Source of the DNA: Flavobacterium sp. UBA6195
GTDB taxonomy: Bacteria > Bacteroidota > Bacteroidia > Flavobacteriales > Flavobacteriaceae
Assembly: GCF_002422095.1 (NCBI RefSeq)
Contig: NZ_DITB01000011.1
Coordinates: 1 to 40,133, forward strand
DNA length: 40,133 nt
Direction: 5' to 3'
The translations under genes were made by a program, and so were the position numbers. The notes under the pieces were generated by a model. That model was not told where the DNA came from. It saw only the letters and a program-made list of their open reading frames with translations, and did not search any database. Positions 8,914-16,799 of this stretch are shown here, in pieces (within the stretch, counting starts at the first letter, position 1; each line of letters starts with the position of its first letter).

Positions 8914-8921
8914 TACATTTG
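8914..8921 (+). promoter_or_regulatory. -7 box for exonuclease III gene
   Basis: TACATTTG matches TAnnTTTG and ends 19 bases before the ATG at 8941. No clear -33 TTG is visible in the AT-rich sequence upstream. Confidence 0.5.
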
Positions 8922-8940
8922 GTAAAAGCTATTAAAGTAA

Positions 8941-9702
8941 ATGAAAATTATATCTTACAATGTAAACGGTATTCGTGCAGCCATTACCAAAGGATTTTTA
9001 GAATGGTTGCAACAAGCGAATCCTGATGTTATTTGTCTTCAAGAAATTAAAGCAACTGAAGACCAAATCCCAAAAATTGAAATTGAAGCAGCGGGATATC
9101 CGTACCAATATTATTTTCCAGCTGAAAAAAAAGGATATAGTGGTGTAGCAGTTTTGTCTAAAATTGAACCCAAAAATGTGGTTTTCGGAACAGGAATTCA
9201 ACACATGGATTTTGAAGGGCGAAATTTACGGGTAGATTTTGATGGTTTATCAGTAATGAGTTTGTACCTTCCATCTGGCACAAATATTGATAGATTAGAA
9301 CATAAATTTATGTACATGGACGACTTTCAAAACTATATAAATGAGTTGAAAAAAGAAGTGCCAAACTTAGTTATTTGTGGTGATTATAATATTTGTCATG
9401 AAGCTATAGATATTCATGACCCAATTAGAAATGCAAAAATTTCAGGTTTTTTACCAGAAGAACGTGCTTGGCTTGATGGTTTCATGAAAAGTGGTTTTAT
9501 CGATACTTTTCGCCATTTAAATAAAGAACCACACAATTACAGTTGGTGGAGTTACAGAGCCAATGCTCGTAATAATAATAAAGGTTGGAGAATCGATTAT
9601 TGTTTGGCAGCCGAACCTTTGAAAGATAAAATTCAAAGAGCCTTAATTTTGCCAGAAGCCAAACATTCCGACCACTGCCCAGTTTTAGTAGAAATTAAAT
9701 AA
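8941..9702 (+). CDS. xth: Exodeoxyribonuclease III (AP endonuclease)
   Basis: Base-excision repair enzyme that cleaves DNA at abasic sites and removes 3' blocking groups; cytoplasmic, metal dependent. The 253-residue length is normal for the exonuclease III/APE1 family. Motifs in order are ISYNVNGIRAA (metal-site Asn), CLQEIKA (metal-ligand Glu), SGVAVLSK, GDYNICHEAIDIHDP (catalytic Asp/Asn), WWSYRANARNNNKGWRIDY and the C-terminal SDHCPV with the catalytic Asp-His. It has its own candidate promoter. The OmpA-family gene follows after 27 bases, close enough for co-transcription, though the functions are unrelated. Confidence 0.96.
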   Translation: MKIISYNVNGIRAAITKGFLEWLQQANPDVICLQEIKATEDQIPKIEIEAAGYPYQYYFPAEKKGYSGVAVLSKIEPKNVVFGTGIQHMDFEGRNLRVDFDGLSVMSLYLPSGTNIDRLEHKFMYMDDFQNYINELKKEVPNLVICGDYNICHEAIDIHDPIRNAKISGFLPEERAWLDGFMKSGFIDTFRHLNKEPHNYSWWSYRANARNNNKGWRIDYCLAAEPLKDKIQRALILPEAKHSDHCPVLVEIK

Positions 9703-9729
9703 GAATCAATTAATCAAAAATAGAAAATA

Positions 9730-10695
9730 ATGATTAGAAAAATTGCCCTTGCTTGTGTAGTTTTAAGTTTAACTACTTCATGCGTTTCTAAAAAAATCTA
9801 CCAAGATTTAGAAAACAAATATGCCGATTTAAAGAAAGAACACAACGCTTTATCGGATGAAAATACCACTTTAAAAACCGATAAAAATCAGTTAGAAGCG
9901 GATAAAAATAAACTGCAAACTGAATTAGATAAGACTAAGGCAGAGCGCGATAAATTAGCAGCAGATTATGCAGCAACCAAAAAGAGTTTAGACAATCTAA
10001 AAGCTTCATACGCTGCACTAGAAAAAGACAGCAATGATGCTTTAGAGGCTAACATTAATAAAAACAGACAATTGTTAGCGGAGTTAGAAGCGAAACAAAA
10101 AGCTTTAGTTGCCGAACAAGATCGTTTAAACAAATTGAAAAAAGATTTAGAAGCTTCTTCAACACGTTTAGCCGAATTAGAAAAAATGATGGCAGATAAA
10201 GATGCGGCTATGAAAAAGCTAAAAGAAACGTTATCTAAATCTTTAAAAGCATTTGAAGGTAAAGGCTTAACAGTTACAGAAAGAGATGGAAAAGTATACG
10301 TTTCTATGGAAAATAAATTACTTTTCGAATCAGGAAGTTGGACAGTAGGTGCTGAAGGTAAAAAAGCGGTGGATTTAGTTGGTAAAGTTTTAGGAGATAA
10401 TCCAGATATTTCGGTGTTAATCGAAGGTCATACTGATAATGATAAAATCACTGGTTCAATAGGTGGTGGAGTTGAAAACAACTGGGATTTATCTACAAAG
10501 CGTGCAACTGCTATCGTAAATATTTTATCGGCTAATGCAAAAGTAAAAAAAGAAAACTTAACAGCAGCGGGTCGTGGTGAATATGCGCCTTTAATGAGTA
10601 ATGAAACGGCAGAAGGAAAAGCAAAAAACAGAAGAATCGAAATCATCTTAACTCCAAAGTTAGATGAGATTTCTAAAATGTTGAATGAACTGTAA
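9730..10695 (+). CDS. OmpA-family lipoprotein with coiled coil
   Basis: A 321-residue outer-membrane lipoprotein. Residues 1-18 form a lipoprotein signal (TTSC, Cys18). Residues about 20-180 are a long heptad-rich coiled coil with repeated LEADKNKL and LEAKQKAL segments. Residues about 200-320 are an OmpA/Pal-like peptidoglycan-binding domain, shown by LLFESGSW, IEGHTDN, NWDLSTKRA, AAGRGEYAP and the C-terminal NRRIEIIL. The domain binds diaminopimelate-containing peptidoglycan, so the protein probably tethers the outer membrane to the wall across a helical spacer. A strong terminator follows. Confidence 0.92.
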   Translation: MIRKIALACVVLSLTTSCVSKKIYQDLENKYADLKKEHNALSDENTTLKTDKNQLEADKNKLQTELDKTKAERDKLAADYAATKKSLDNLKASYAALEKDSNDALEANINKNRQLLAELEAKQKALVAEQDRLNKLKKDLEASSTRLAELEKMMADKDAAMKKLKETLSKSLKAFEGKGLTVTERDGKVYVSMENKLLFESGSWTVGAEGKKAVDLVGKVLGDNPDISVLIEGHTDNDKITGSIGGGVENNWDLSTKRATAIVNILSANAKVKKENLTAAGRGEYAPLMSNETAEGKAKNRRIEIILTPKLDEISKMLNEL

Positions 10696-10715
10696 CATTT
10701 CATAAAAGATTGATA

Positions 10716-10748
10716 AAAAAGGCTTGAGTTCTAAATTCAAGCCTTTTT
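10716..10748 (+). terminator. Rho-independent terminator after the OmpA-family gene
   Basis: Stem AAAAAGGCTTGA, loop GTTCTAAAT, stem TCAAGCCTTTTT. The A and T tracts extend the stem, so it could act in both directions. Confidence 0.9.
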
Positions 10749-10765
10749 CTTTGGTGTAAACTTTG

Positions 10766-10773
10766 TAACTTTG
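10766..10773 (+). promoter_or_regulatory. -7 box for the aldo/keto reductase gene
   Basis: TAACTTTG matches TAnnTTTG. It overlaps the in-frame TTG at 10771, which argues that the true start is the ATG at 10798, 24 bases downstream. A TTTG at 10750-10753 is only 12 bases upstream, closer than the usual -33 distance. Confidence 0.5.
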
Positions 10774-10797
10774 AACTTTAAATTTTCAAATTCTGAA

Positions 10798-11838
10798 ATG
10801 AACTATACAACACTACCTAATACCGAACTAAAAGTCAGCAAAATTTGTCTAGGGACGATGACTTTTGGAAATCAAAATACTGAAATTGAAGCGCATTCTC
10901 AATTGGATTATGCGATTGAAAAAGGAATTAATTTTATCGATACGGCTGAAATGTATCCAATTGGTGGCAACGCTCAAATCTTTGGAAGCACCGAGCGTTA
11001 CATCGGAACTTGGATTAAGAAAATTGGAGCTTCGGAGCGTGAGAAATTGGTTTTAGCTACCAAAATTGCTGGACCAAATCGCGGGATGGAATACATTCGT
11101 CAGCCATTAGATTTTTCGAAGAAAAGCATTCACGAAGCGGTAGAATTGAGTCTAAAAAATCTTCAAACCGATTATATTGATTTATATCAAATGCATTGGC
11201 CTGAACGTGTTATGAATATGTTTCAGAAACGTGGCGTTCAAGAATTGGATACCAAATGGCAAGACAATATTTTTGATGTACTAACAGTATATGAAGGATT
11301 AATTAAAGAAGGAAAAATCAAACATATTGGACTTTCAAATGAAAATCCGTGGGGTGTAATGCGTTTTTTAATGGAAAGCGAAAAACACGGTTTGCCAAGA
11401 ATTGCCACGATACAAAATCCATTTTCTTTATTAAATCGCTTGTACGAAGTAGGTTTGTCAGAAATTGGAATGCGTGAAAATGTGGGGTTATTAGCATATT
11501 CACCTTTAGGTTTTGGATTTTTGACAGGCAAGCATTTGAATGGAATTCAAAAAAATTCGAGATTGGATTTGTTTAGAAATTTCGTTCGTTATACCAATGA
11601 AAATTGTTTTAAAGCAACCAAATTATACAAAGAACTAGCAGAAGCCAACGGATTAACGTTAACGCAGATGGCGATTGCATTTGTACATCGTCAAAAGTTT
11701 GTGACTTCAACGATAATTGGTGCTACAACTATGAAGCAATTACAAGAAAATATTGCTGCTTTCGATACCATTTTATCTGATGAAATTGTAGCTGAAATCG
11801 AGAAAATTCAGGAATTAATTCCGAATCCAGCGCCTTAA
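10798..11838 (+). CDS. Aldo/keto reductase (Tas-like)
   Basis: NADPH-dependent oxidoreductase of the aldo/keto reductase superfamily, 346 residues from the ATG at 10798. I chose this start over an in-frame TTG nine codons upstream because the TTG overlaps the promoter box and the MNYTTLPNTELKVS start aligns with relatives. The catalytic Asp48 and Tyr53 are in FIDTAEMY, the Lys is in LVLATKIAG and the active-site His in YQMHWPER. SSTIIGATTMKQL-type sequence near the C-terminus contacts the cofactor. The AEMYP and QMHWPER blocks resemble E. coli Tas rather than the voltage-channel subunit type. Physiological substrate unknown. A complex inverted repeat lies just downstream. Confidence 0.9.
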   Translation: MNYTTLPNTELKVSKICLGTMTFGNQNTEIEAHSQLDYAIEKGINFIDTAEMYPIGGNAQIFGSTERYIGTWIKKIGASEREKLVLATKIAGPNRGMEYIRQPLDFSKKSIHEAVELSLKNLQTDYIDLYQMHWPERVMNMFQKRGVQELDTKWQDNIFDVLTVYEGLIKEGKIKHIGLSNENPWGVMRFLMESEKHGLPRIATIQNPFSLLNRLYEVGLSEIGMRENVGLLAYSPLGFGFLTGKHLNGIQKNSRLDLFRNFVRYTNENCFKATKLYKELAEANGLTLTQMAIAFVHRQKFVTSTIIGATTMKQLQENIAAFDTILSDEIVAEIEKIQELIPNPAP

Positions 11839-11845
11839 TAGTGTA

Positions 11846-11903
11846 CAGTTTTCAGTCTCAGTTAGCAGCATATTACTGAAAACTGAGACTGTCAACTGAG
11901 ACT
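11846..11903. repeat. Nested inverted repeats between convergent genes
   Basis: AGTTTTCAGT (11847-11856) pairs with ACTGAAAACT (11875-11884). CAGTCTCAGTT (11853-11863) pairs with AACTGAGACTG (11881-11891), and a further AACTGAGACT lies at 11894-11903. The stems overlap, so they are alternatives. The position between two convergent stop codons suggests a transcription end, but there is no long T-run. Confidence 0.55.
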
Positions 11904-11906
11904 ATT

Positions 11907-13526
11907 TTACAAGTTATCTATAAACTTATCCTTCGGATATTTGATTTTATAGCTAATTCTGAGTTTCTTGGTTTCTCCAGCTCCAAGTTTTACATCCCAA
12001 GTTAAAATTCCGGTTTCTGCGTTTACTTTGGCTTTTCCGTTGTCTAATAATTCGATGGTAATTTCTTTATCAGTGCTAATTGGATATTGATCTTTTAACA
12101 ACATTTCAATCGCTTCTTTTTTATTGTTTTTTACGGTGATATCATACGTAAACGTTTGTTCTTTGTAACCAGACAAGAATTTAGTTCCCGATTTATCTGC
12201 GATTTTTTCACGTTTAATGGCAATTTTCTTGTCTCTTCCCATACTCAAATTCAACGTGTCTGAAGTTTGATTTGGGTTAATCATCGTTTTACCAACGTAC
12301 ATTCCTTCGAAGATTATATTTGCTTCACCAGGTAATAAATTGAATTTTGAATATTCACTAATTTCAGCTAATAAAAAGGCTTCTTTTTCCACTTTTGGAA
12401 CAGCGTAATATTTGTAAGTTGCTGGTAATTTTAAATCTTTTAAGGCTACACTATGCGCTTTTCCATTCGATAAAATGTCATATGGAATATCAATATCAAA
12501 AGAAACATTTAATTGGTTCTCGTTTATTGTAGTGTAGTTGGAGATTGAAGATTCGTCATCCATTTCCTTTTTTTTGTCATAAGCTACGCCTGAAACTTGA
12601 CCTTGAAGTGAATTATAAATGACATTACTATTATTGTAAACTCTTGGATATCCAAAACGTAAAAACCAAGCTTGTAAAATAGGAGCTGTGTTATTTTGAT
12701 TTGGATTACCACTAGACAAGGTTAGTTTTACATTTTTCCAATCAATGCCGGTGTTTTGGCTTACTTTTACTTTATACATTAAATTGATTGGCGAGTTGAT
12801 GTTGTCGGCTCTCATATCATAAAACGGAATCCAATTTGCTCCATTGGTAATGTAGTTTATATCGAAATTAATGCTTGAAGCTTGTGAACTCATTACTTGA
12901 AGCACAAGGCTATAAACCGGTTTTGTGTTTTGAATTGTTTTTTTTGATGCTATTTTTTCTCGAAGTATTTCTATTTTTTCTTGAAATTTTTCTTCTTTAA
13001 CATTTAATACGTGAATTGATTGACCAAATTCATTTCGTTTTATTCTATAATAATCTACTAGTTTTGTGAATTCTGAGATAGTAATTTCGGGTTTTGTTGT
13101 TCCAGCTAGTTCTTTTTTATCCAATAACTCTATGGTTTTTGTAAGAGCATTTTTTTCTATGTTTATTTTACTAATTTCGTTTTCAATGAATCGAATACTG
13201 TCTTGAAATTTTTGTTCTAAAAGCGAAAGTTTAATAACATCATTTGAATTAGATGTTTCTTTATAATCCCTAACAAGCTGAACTGATAGAACCGTAACAT
13301 TAGCAGGAGCACCAATTTGAATGGTATTCTCATTGATATAATCCGCCACATTTTTAACGACAATTTCGCTAGTTCCTGAAGGGAGTGTTACGAAAGCTGA
13401 TTGTAATAATTCAGCTGAATTGCTATAAACGGTTGCACTTTTAATTTTAGCGGTTGTAAAAATTGGTTTTTGAGCAAATGTGATTGTCGAAAAACATAAT
13501 AATGTAATCAGAAGTATTTTTTTCAT
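11907..13526 (-). CDS. DUF4139 domain protein (mucoidy inhibitor MuiA-like)
   Basis: A 539-residue exported protein with a signal peptide ending at TFAQ (about residue 19). Residues about 25-125 match the DUF4140 N-terminal beta domain (KIKSATVYSNSAELLQ). A helical, charged stretch lies at about 100-200, and residues about 215-539 form the large beta-rich DUF4139 domain (INFDINYITNGANWIPFYD, then LTLSSGNPNQNN). The family is named after a protein linked to mucoidy in other bacteria; its biochemical function is unknown. It is transcribed alone on the minus strand and has unrelated genes on both sides. Confidence 0.85.
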   Translation of the reverse strand: MKKILLITLLCFSTITFAQKPIFTTAKIKSATVYSNSAELLQSAFVTLPSGTSEIVVKNVADYINENTIQIGAPANVTVLSVQLVRDYKETSNSNDVIKLSLLEQKFQDSIRFIENEISKINIEKNALTKTIELLDKKELAGTTKPEITISEFTKLVDYYRIKRNEFGQSIHVLNVKEEKFQEKIEILREKIASKKTIQNTKPVYSLVLQVMSSQASSINFDINYITNGANWIPFYDMRADNINSPINLMYKVKVSQNTGIDWKNVKLTLSSGNPNQNNTAPILQAWFLRFGYPRVYNNSNVIYNSLQGQVSGVAYDKKKEMDDESSISNYTTINENQLNVSFDIDIPYDILSNGKAHSVALKDLKLPATYKYYAVPKVEKEAFLLAEISEYSKFNLLPGEANIIFEGMYVGKTMINPNQTSDTLNLSMGRDKKIAIKREKIADKSGTKFLSGYKEQTFTYDITVKNNKKEAIEMLLKDQYPISTDKEITIELLDNGKAKVNAETGILTWDVKLGAGETKKLRISYKIKYPKDKFIDNL

Positions 13527-13625
13527 CTCTATAAACTTTAGTGTTTCTAGTATAGAGTGAAATAAAATGTAAAAGGTTGGGAAGTAATTAGTAAATTTTG
13601 TAGAATTGTAAGAAAATATTGAATC

Positions 13626-14312
13626 ATGATGCGCTTATTTATATTTTTTCTTGGTTTTATGGGAAGTTTTGGATTTTCACAAAAACAGTATCATTTCGAT
13701 TATGCATTGATTTATGATAATCCTATTTCTGTTGATAAAGAGACCAAATCTGATTTATTATTAATAAATTCAAAAGACAATAGTTATTATACTTTTGTTT
13801 CTTTTGATAAAGATTCAATTGAAACATCATTTAGGTTAATTGATTTTAAAGGTTTAGTTGTAAATTCTAAAATAAAAAAGGAAGTGTTTTACAAGGCAGA
13901 AACTTTGTCTAATGAGTGTAATTCTGTTTATAGATTTTCAAATATATACATTTATAAGATAAAAGAATACGATTTTATAAAGCATCAGGATACAACAATT
14001 AATGATATTGTTTACTTTCACTATTCTATTAAAAGCAATAAAAGTTTAGCATATCAAAAAAAGAAAAAAATAGAAGCTATACATTACATTGTAGATAAAA
14101 ATAGTGAAAAATTTATGCCTTCTTTATATCGTGCTACCGAGTATAATAAGTGGATTGAAACATCAAAATTACCTTATGGAATAATAAAAATGAGATATTT
14201 TGTTAATATTGAAGGTAAAATAACTTTCAAACAGGAATTAATTAAGCTGGTAAAAATCAATAGGAATATTACAATCCCAGAAGAATGTGATTATACTATA
14301 TCCCCAAAATAA
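13626..14312 (+). CDS. Unrecognised exported protein
   Basis: A 228-residue protein I do not recognise. It starts with MMRLFIFFLGF and has a likely signal peptide cleaved after GFSQ (about residue 19). The mature part is rich in Tyr, Lys, Ile and Asn with predicted beta strands and no obvious catalytic motif; Cys residues are few. The base composition is visibly more AT-rich than that of its neighbours. It stands alone on the plus strand between minus-strand genes, and its last 17 bases overlap the 3' end of mgtE on the opposite strand. Either of the two adjacent ATG codons could be the start. It may be a lineage-specific or recently acquired gene. Confidence 0.6.
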   Translation: MMRLFIFFLGFMGSFGFSQKQYHFDYALIYDNPISVDKETKSDLLLINSKDNSYYTFVSFDKDSIETSFRLIDFKGLVVNSKIKKEVFYKAETLSNECNSVYRFSNIYIYKIKEYDFIKHQDTTINDIVYFHYSIKSNKSLAYQKKKKIEAIHYIVDKNSEKFMPSLYRATEYNKWIETSKLPYGIIKMRYFVNIEGKITFKQELIKLVKINRNITIPEECDYTISPK

Positions 14313-15648
14313 TTTTAGCAATCGTAAAATAGGTTAAAATTCCTAAGATATCGTTACTTGTAGTGATGAATGGACCTGTTGCTAACGCAGGGTCAACTCC
14401 ATATTTGTTTAAGATAATTGGGATAAAAGTCCCAATTAAAGACGCCATAATAATTACCGAAAGTAAAGCAATTGAAACGGTATAACCCACATGAATTTCG
14501 TAGCCCAATAAGAAATAGCTACCTACTAATAAAATTACAGAAAGGATAATTCCGTTTAATAAACTCAAAGAAAGTTCTTTTAATAATCGTTCCACAATCG
14601 GACCAATAATAGTATTGTTAGCCAAACCTTGTACAATAATCGCAGAAGATTGAACGCCCACATTTCCTGCCATTGCGGCAATTAGTGGCGTAAAGAAAAA
14701 TAATTCGCGATGTAAGTCCATTACCGGTTCGAAAATCCCTAAAACATGTACTGAAATGAATCCACCAAATAAAGCTAAAACCAACCAAGGTAATCGCGCT
14801 TTTGTAAGTTCCAAAACGCTATCGTCGGCTTCAACGTCTTGCGAGATACCCGCTGCTAACTGGTAATCTTTGTCGGCTTCTTCTTTGATGACATCGATAA
14901 TATCGTCAATGGTAATGCGACCAACTAAACGACCTAATTCATCTACAACTGGAATGGCTTCCAAGTCGTATTTTTGCATAATTCGGGCAACTTCAACATC
15001 TTTTGTGTCTACTTTTACGTAATCTACTTTTTTGATGTAAACATCACTAATAGGCGTTTTTGTTGAGGTTGTCAATAAATCTTTTAATGATAAACGGCCT
15101 TTTAATCGTTCTTCGTCATCAACCACATAAATGGAATGCACTCTTGAAACGTTTTCGGCTTGTGCGCGCATTTCTTTTACGCAAGTTAAAACATTCCAGT
15201 TTTCGTTGACTTTCACTAACTCTTTTCCCATTAAACCACCGGCAGAGTCTTCATCGTAGCGTAATAAATCTACAATGTCTTTGGCGTGTTCAACGTCTTC
15301 TAATTCCGAAATTACTTGCTCTTTTTTATGTTGCGGTAACTCGGCAATAATGTCGGCTGCGTCATCTGTGCTTAATTCGTCAAGCTCTTCAGCAATTTCT
15401 TTTGGAGATAAACCGCGCAAGATTTTTTCACGAACTTCTTCATCTAATTCTAGAAGAATTTCAGCTGTTTTTTCAGAATCTAAGGTGTTGAAAATATAAG
15501 AAGCGCCGTAATCATCGAGTTCTTCCATGATTTCGGCAATATCAGCAAAGTGAATATCTTCAAGAAGCAAAAGTAATTCTTGCGACTTGTTTTCACTTAT
15601 AAGTTGTTCTATTTCAGTTAGAAACTCTCTGCTGATTTTAAACTCCAT
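14296..15648 (-). CDS. mgtE: Magnesium transporter MgtE
   Basis: Mg2+-gated magnesium channel/transporter, 450 residues. The N-terminal MgtE_N helical domain (about 1-130) contains repeated LDELSTDDAADIIAELP-type sequence. A CBS pair follows (about 135-255) with the usual VVDELGRLVGRITIDDI. Five membrane helices make up the C-terminal pore domain (about 285-450), including the AAMAGNVGVQSSAIIVQGLA signature. The acidic residues of the cytosolic domains bind Mg2+ and close the channel when Mg2+ is high. Its start codon lies within the end of rsmA (11-base overlap), so translation is coupled. Confidence 0.95.
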   Translation of the reverse strand: MEFKISREFLTEIEQLISENKSQELLLLLEDIHFADIAEIMEELDDYGASYIFNTLDSEKTAEILLELDEEVREKILRGLSPKEIAEELDELSTDDAADIIAELPQHKKEQVISELEDVEHAKDIVDLLRYDEDSAGGLMGKELVKVNENWNVLTCVKEMRAQAENVSRVHSIYVVDDEERLKGRLSLKDLLTTSTKTPISDVYIKKVDYVKVDTKDVEVARIMQKYDLEAIPVVDELGRLVGRITIDDIIDVIKEEADKDYQLAAGISQDVEADDSVLELTKARLPWLVLALFGGFISVHVLGIFEPVMDLHRELFFFTPLIAAMAGNVGVQSSAIIVQGLANNTIIGPIVERLLKELSLSLLNGIILSVILLVGSYFLLGYEIHVGYTVSIALLSVIIMASLIGTFIPIILNKYGVDPALATGPFITTSNDILGILTYFTIAKIILGI

Positions 15649-16417
15649 CGGCTGCTATTTTTTGGGTAATATCTATAAATTGTTCTACCGAAAGTTGCTC
15701 CGGACGCAGGTCAAAGATACTATCTTCTTTTAAATTATCAGAAAAATTGAATGTTTTTAAGCTATTTCGCAATGTTTTTCTTCTTTGTTGAAAAGCAGTT
15801 TTTACTACTCGGAAGAATAATTTTTCATCACATGGCAAAGAATAATCCGCTTTTCTTCTTAATCGCATTACACCAGAATCAACTTTTGGTGGAGGATTAA
15901 AAACACTTGGCGGAACAGTAAATAAATACTCTGCTTCATAAAAAGCTTGTGCTAAAACGGATAAGATTCCGTAAGTTTTACTTCCTTTTTTCTCGCAAAT
16001 TCTTTCGGCTACTTCTTTTTGAAACATCCCAGCAAATTCCGGAATTTGATCGCGCATTTCTAAGGTTTTGAATACAATTTGTGTTGAAATATTATAAGGA
16101 AAATTTCCAATAATAGCAAATGGTTCTCCATTGAAAACTTCGTTTAAATTGTATTTTAAAAAGTCTTTCGAAATGATATGATTTTCCAATTTTGGATAAT
16201 GTACGCCCAAATATTCTACCGATTCTTTATCGATTTCAATTACGAAGGTTTCGGTTGGTTTGTCCAATAAATATTTGGTTAAAACACCCATTCCTGGACC
16301 AATTTCCAAAATTTTAGAATAGCCTTCTAACGAAAGTGTATCGGCAATATCCTTTGCGATGCTTTCGTCTTTTAGGAAATGTTGTCCTAAGTGTTTTTTT
16401 GCGGTTACTTTTTCCAT
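15638..16417 (-). CDS. rsmA: 16S rRNA (adenine1518/1519-N6)-dimethyltransferase
   Basis: Dimethylates two adjacent adenines in the loop of helix 45 of 16S rRNA late in small-subunit maturation, using S-adenosylmethionine. Length is 259 residues. The N-terminus KKHLGQHFLKDESI, the SAM motif EIGPGMGVLTKYL and the catalytic NFPYNIS motif are all present. The C-terminal helical domain follows with QQRRKTLRNSLK. It lies one base after the DUF4286 gene and overlaps mgtE, so DUF4286-rsmA-mgtE form a tight minus-strand operon. Resistance to kasugamycin by loss of this gene is known from other bacteria; nothing here suggests it is broken. Confidence 0.97.
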   Translation of the reverse strand: MEKVTAKKHLGQHFLKDESIAKDIADTLSLEGYSKILEIGPGMGVLTKYLLDKPTETFVIEIDKESVEYLGVHYPKLENHIISKDFLKYNLNEVFNGEPFAIIGNFPYNISTQIVFKTLEMRDQIPEFAGMFQKEVAERICEKKGSKTYGILSVLAQAFYEAEYLFTVPPSVFNPPPKVDSGVMRLRRKADYSLPCDEKLFFRVVKTAFQQRRKTLRNSLKTFNFSDNLKEDSIFDLRPEQLSVEQFIDITQKIAADGV

Positions 16418-16418
16418 T

Positions 16419-16745
16419 TTAGTTTGTTTCTCCGTAAAATTCTTCCATCACCTCTAATTCCGTTCTAAAAGCTAACATTTTGTCCGCAAAAAGTTGTAAG
16501 CCTTCTTGGCGTAATCTTGGTGCGTGATTTTTATAATAATCTTCTAATTTGGCTCTAGAATCGGTAAAATATTGAACGGCATAGGTTACGCCACCCATTT
16601 CTTCTTCCACTAAAACTTTAACCATTTTAGCATTGGTAAATAAACCAGTTGATAAAACATCGTTAATATGTTTGTTCTGCATCCACTTTAACCAAGCGGA
16701 ATGAATGCTTTCGTCTACGTTTATGGTTACGTTGTATATAATCAT
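16419..16745 (-). CDS. DUF4286 family protein
   Basis: A small 108-residue cytoplasmic protein with a ferredoxin-like dimeric alpha/beta-barrel look: MIIYNVTINVDESIHSAWL, a central strand YAVQYFTDSRAKLEDYY and the closing FRTELEVMEEFYG. I recognise it as the DUF4286 type, common upstream of rsmA in Bacteroidetes. Function is unknown. One base separates its stop from the rsmA start, so it is almost certainly co-transcribed. No signal peptide or metal motif is visible. Confidence 0.8.
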   Translation of the reverse strand: MIIYNVTINVDESIHSAWLKWMQNKHINDVLSTGLFTNAKMVKVLVEEEMGGVTYAVQYFTDSRAKLEDYYKNHAPRLRQEGLQLFADKMLAFRTELEVMEEFYGETN

Positions 16746-16799
16746 TATTCTCGTTTAATCGTTTAACTAATTCTTTTCTCTTGTTTTTTCTTCTTTTCT

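Noticed and set aside
10771..10797. A TTG start for the aldo/keto reductase
   Set aside because: The TTG is part of the TAACTTTG box, and the added residues have no family counterpart.
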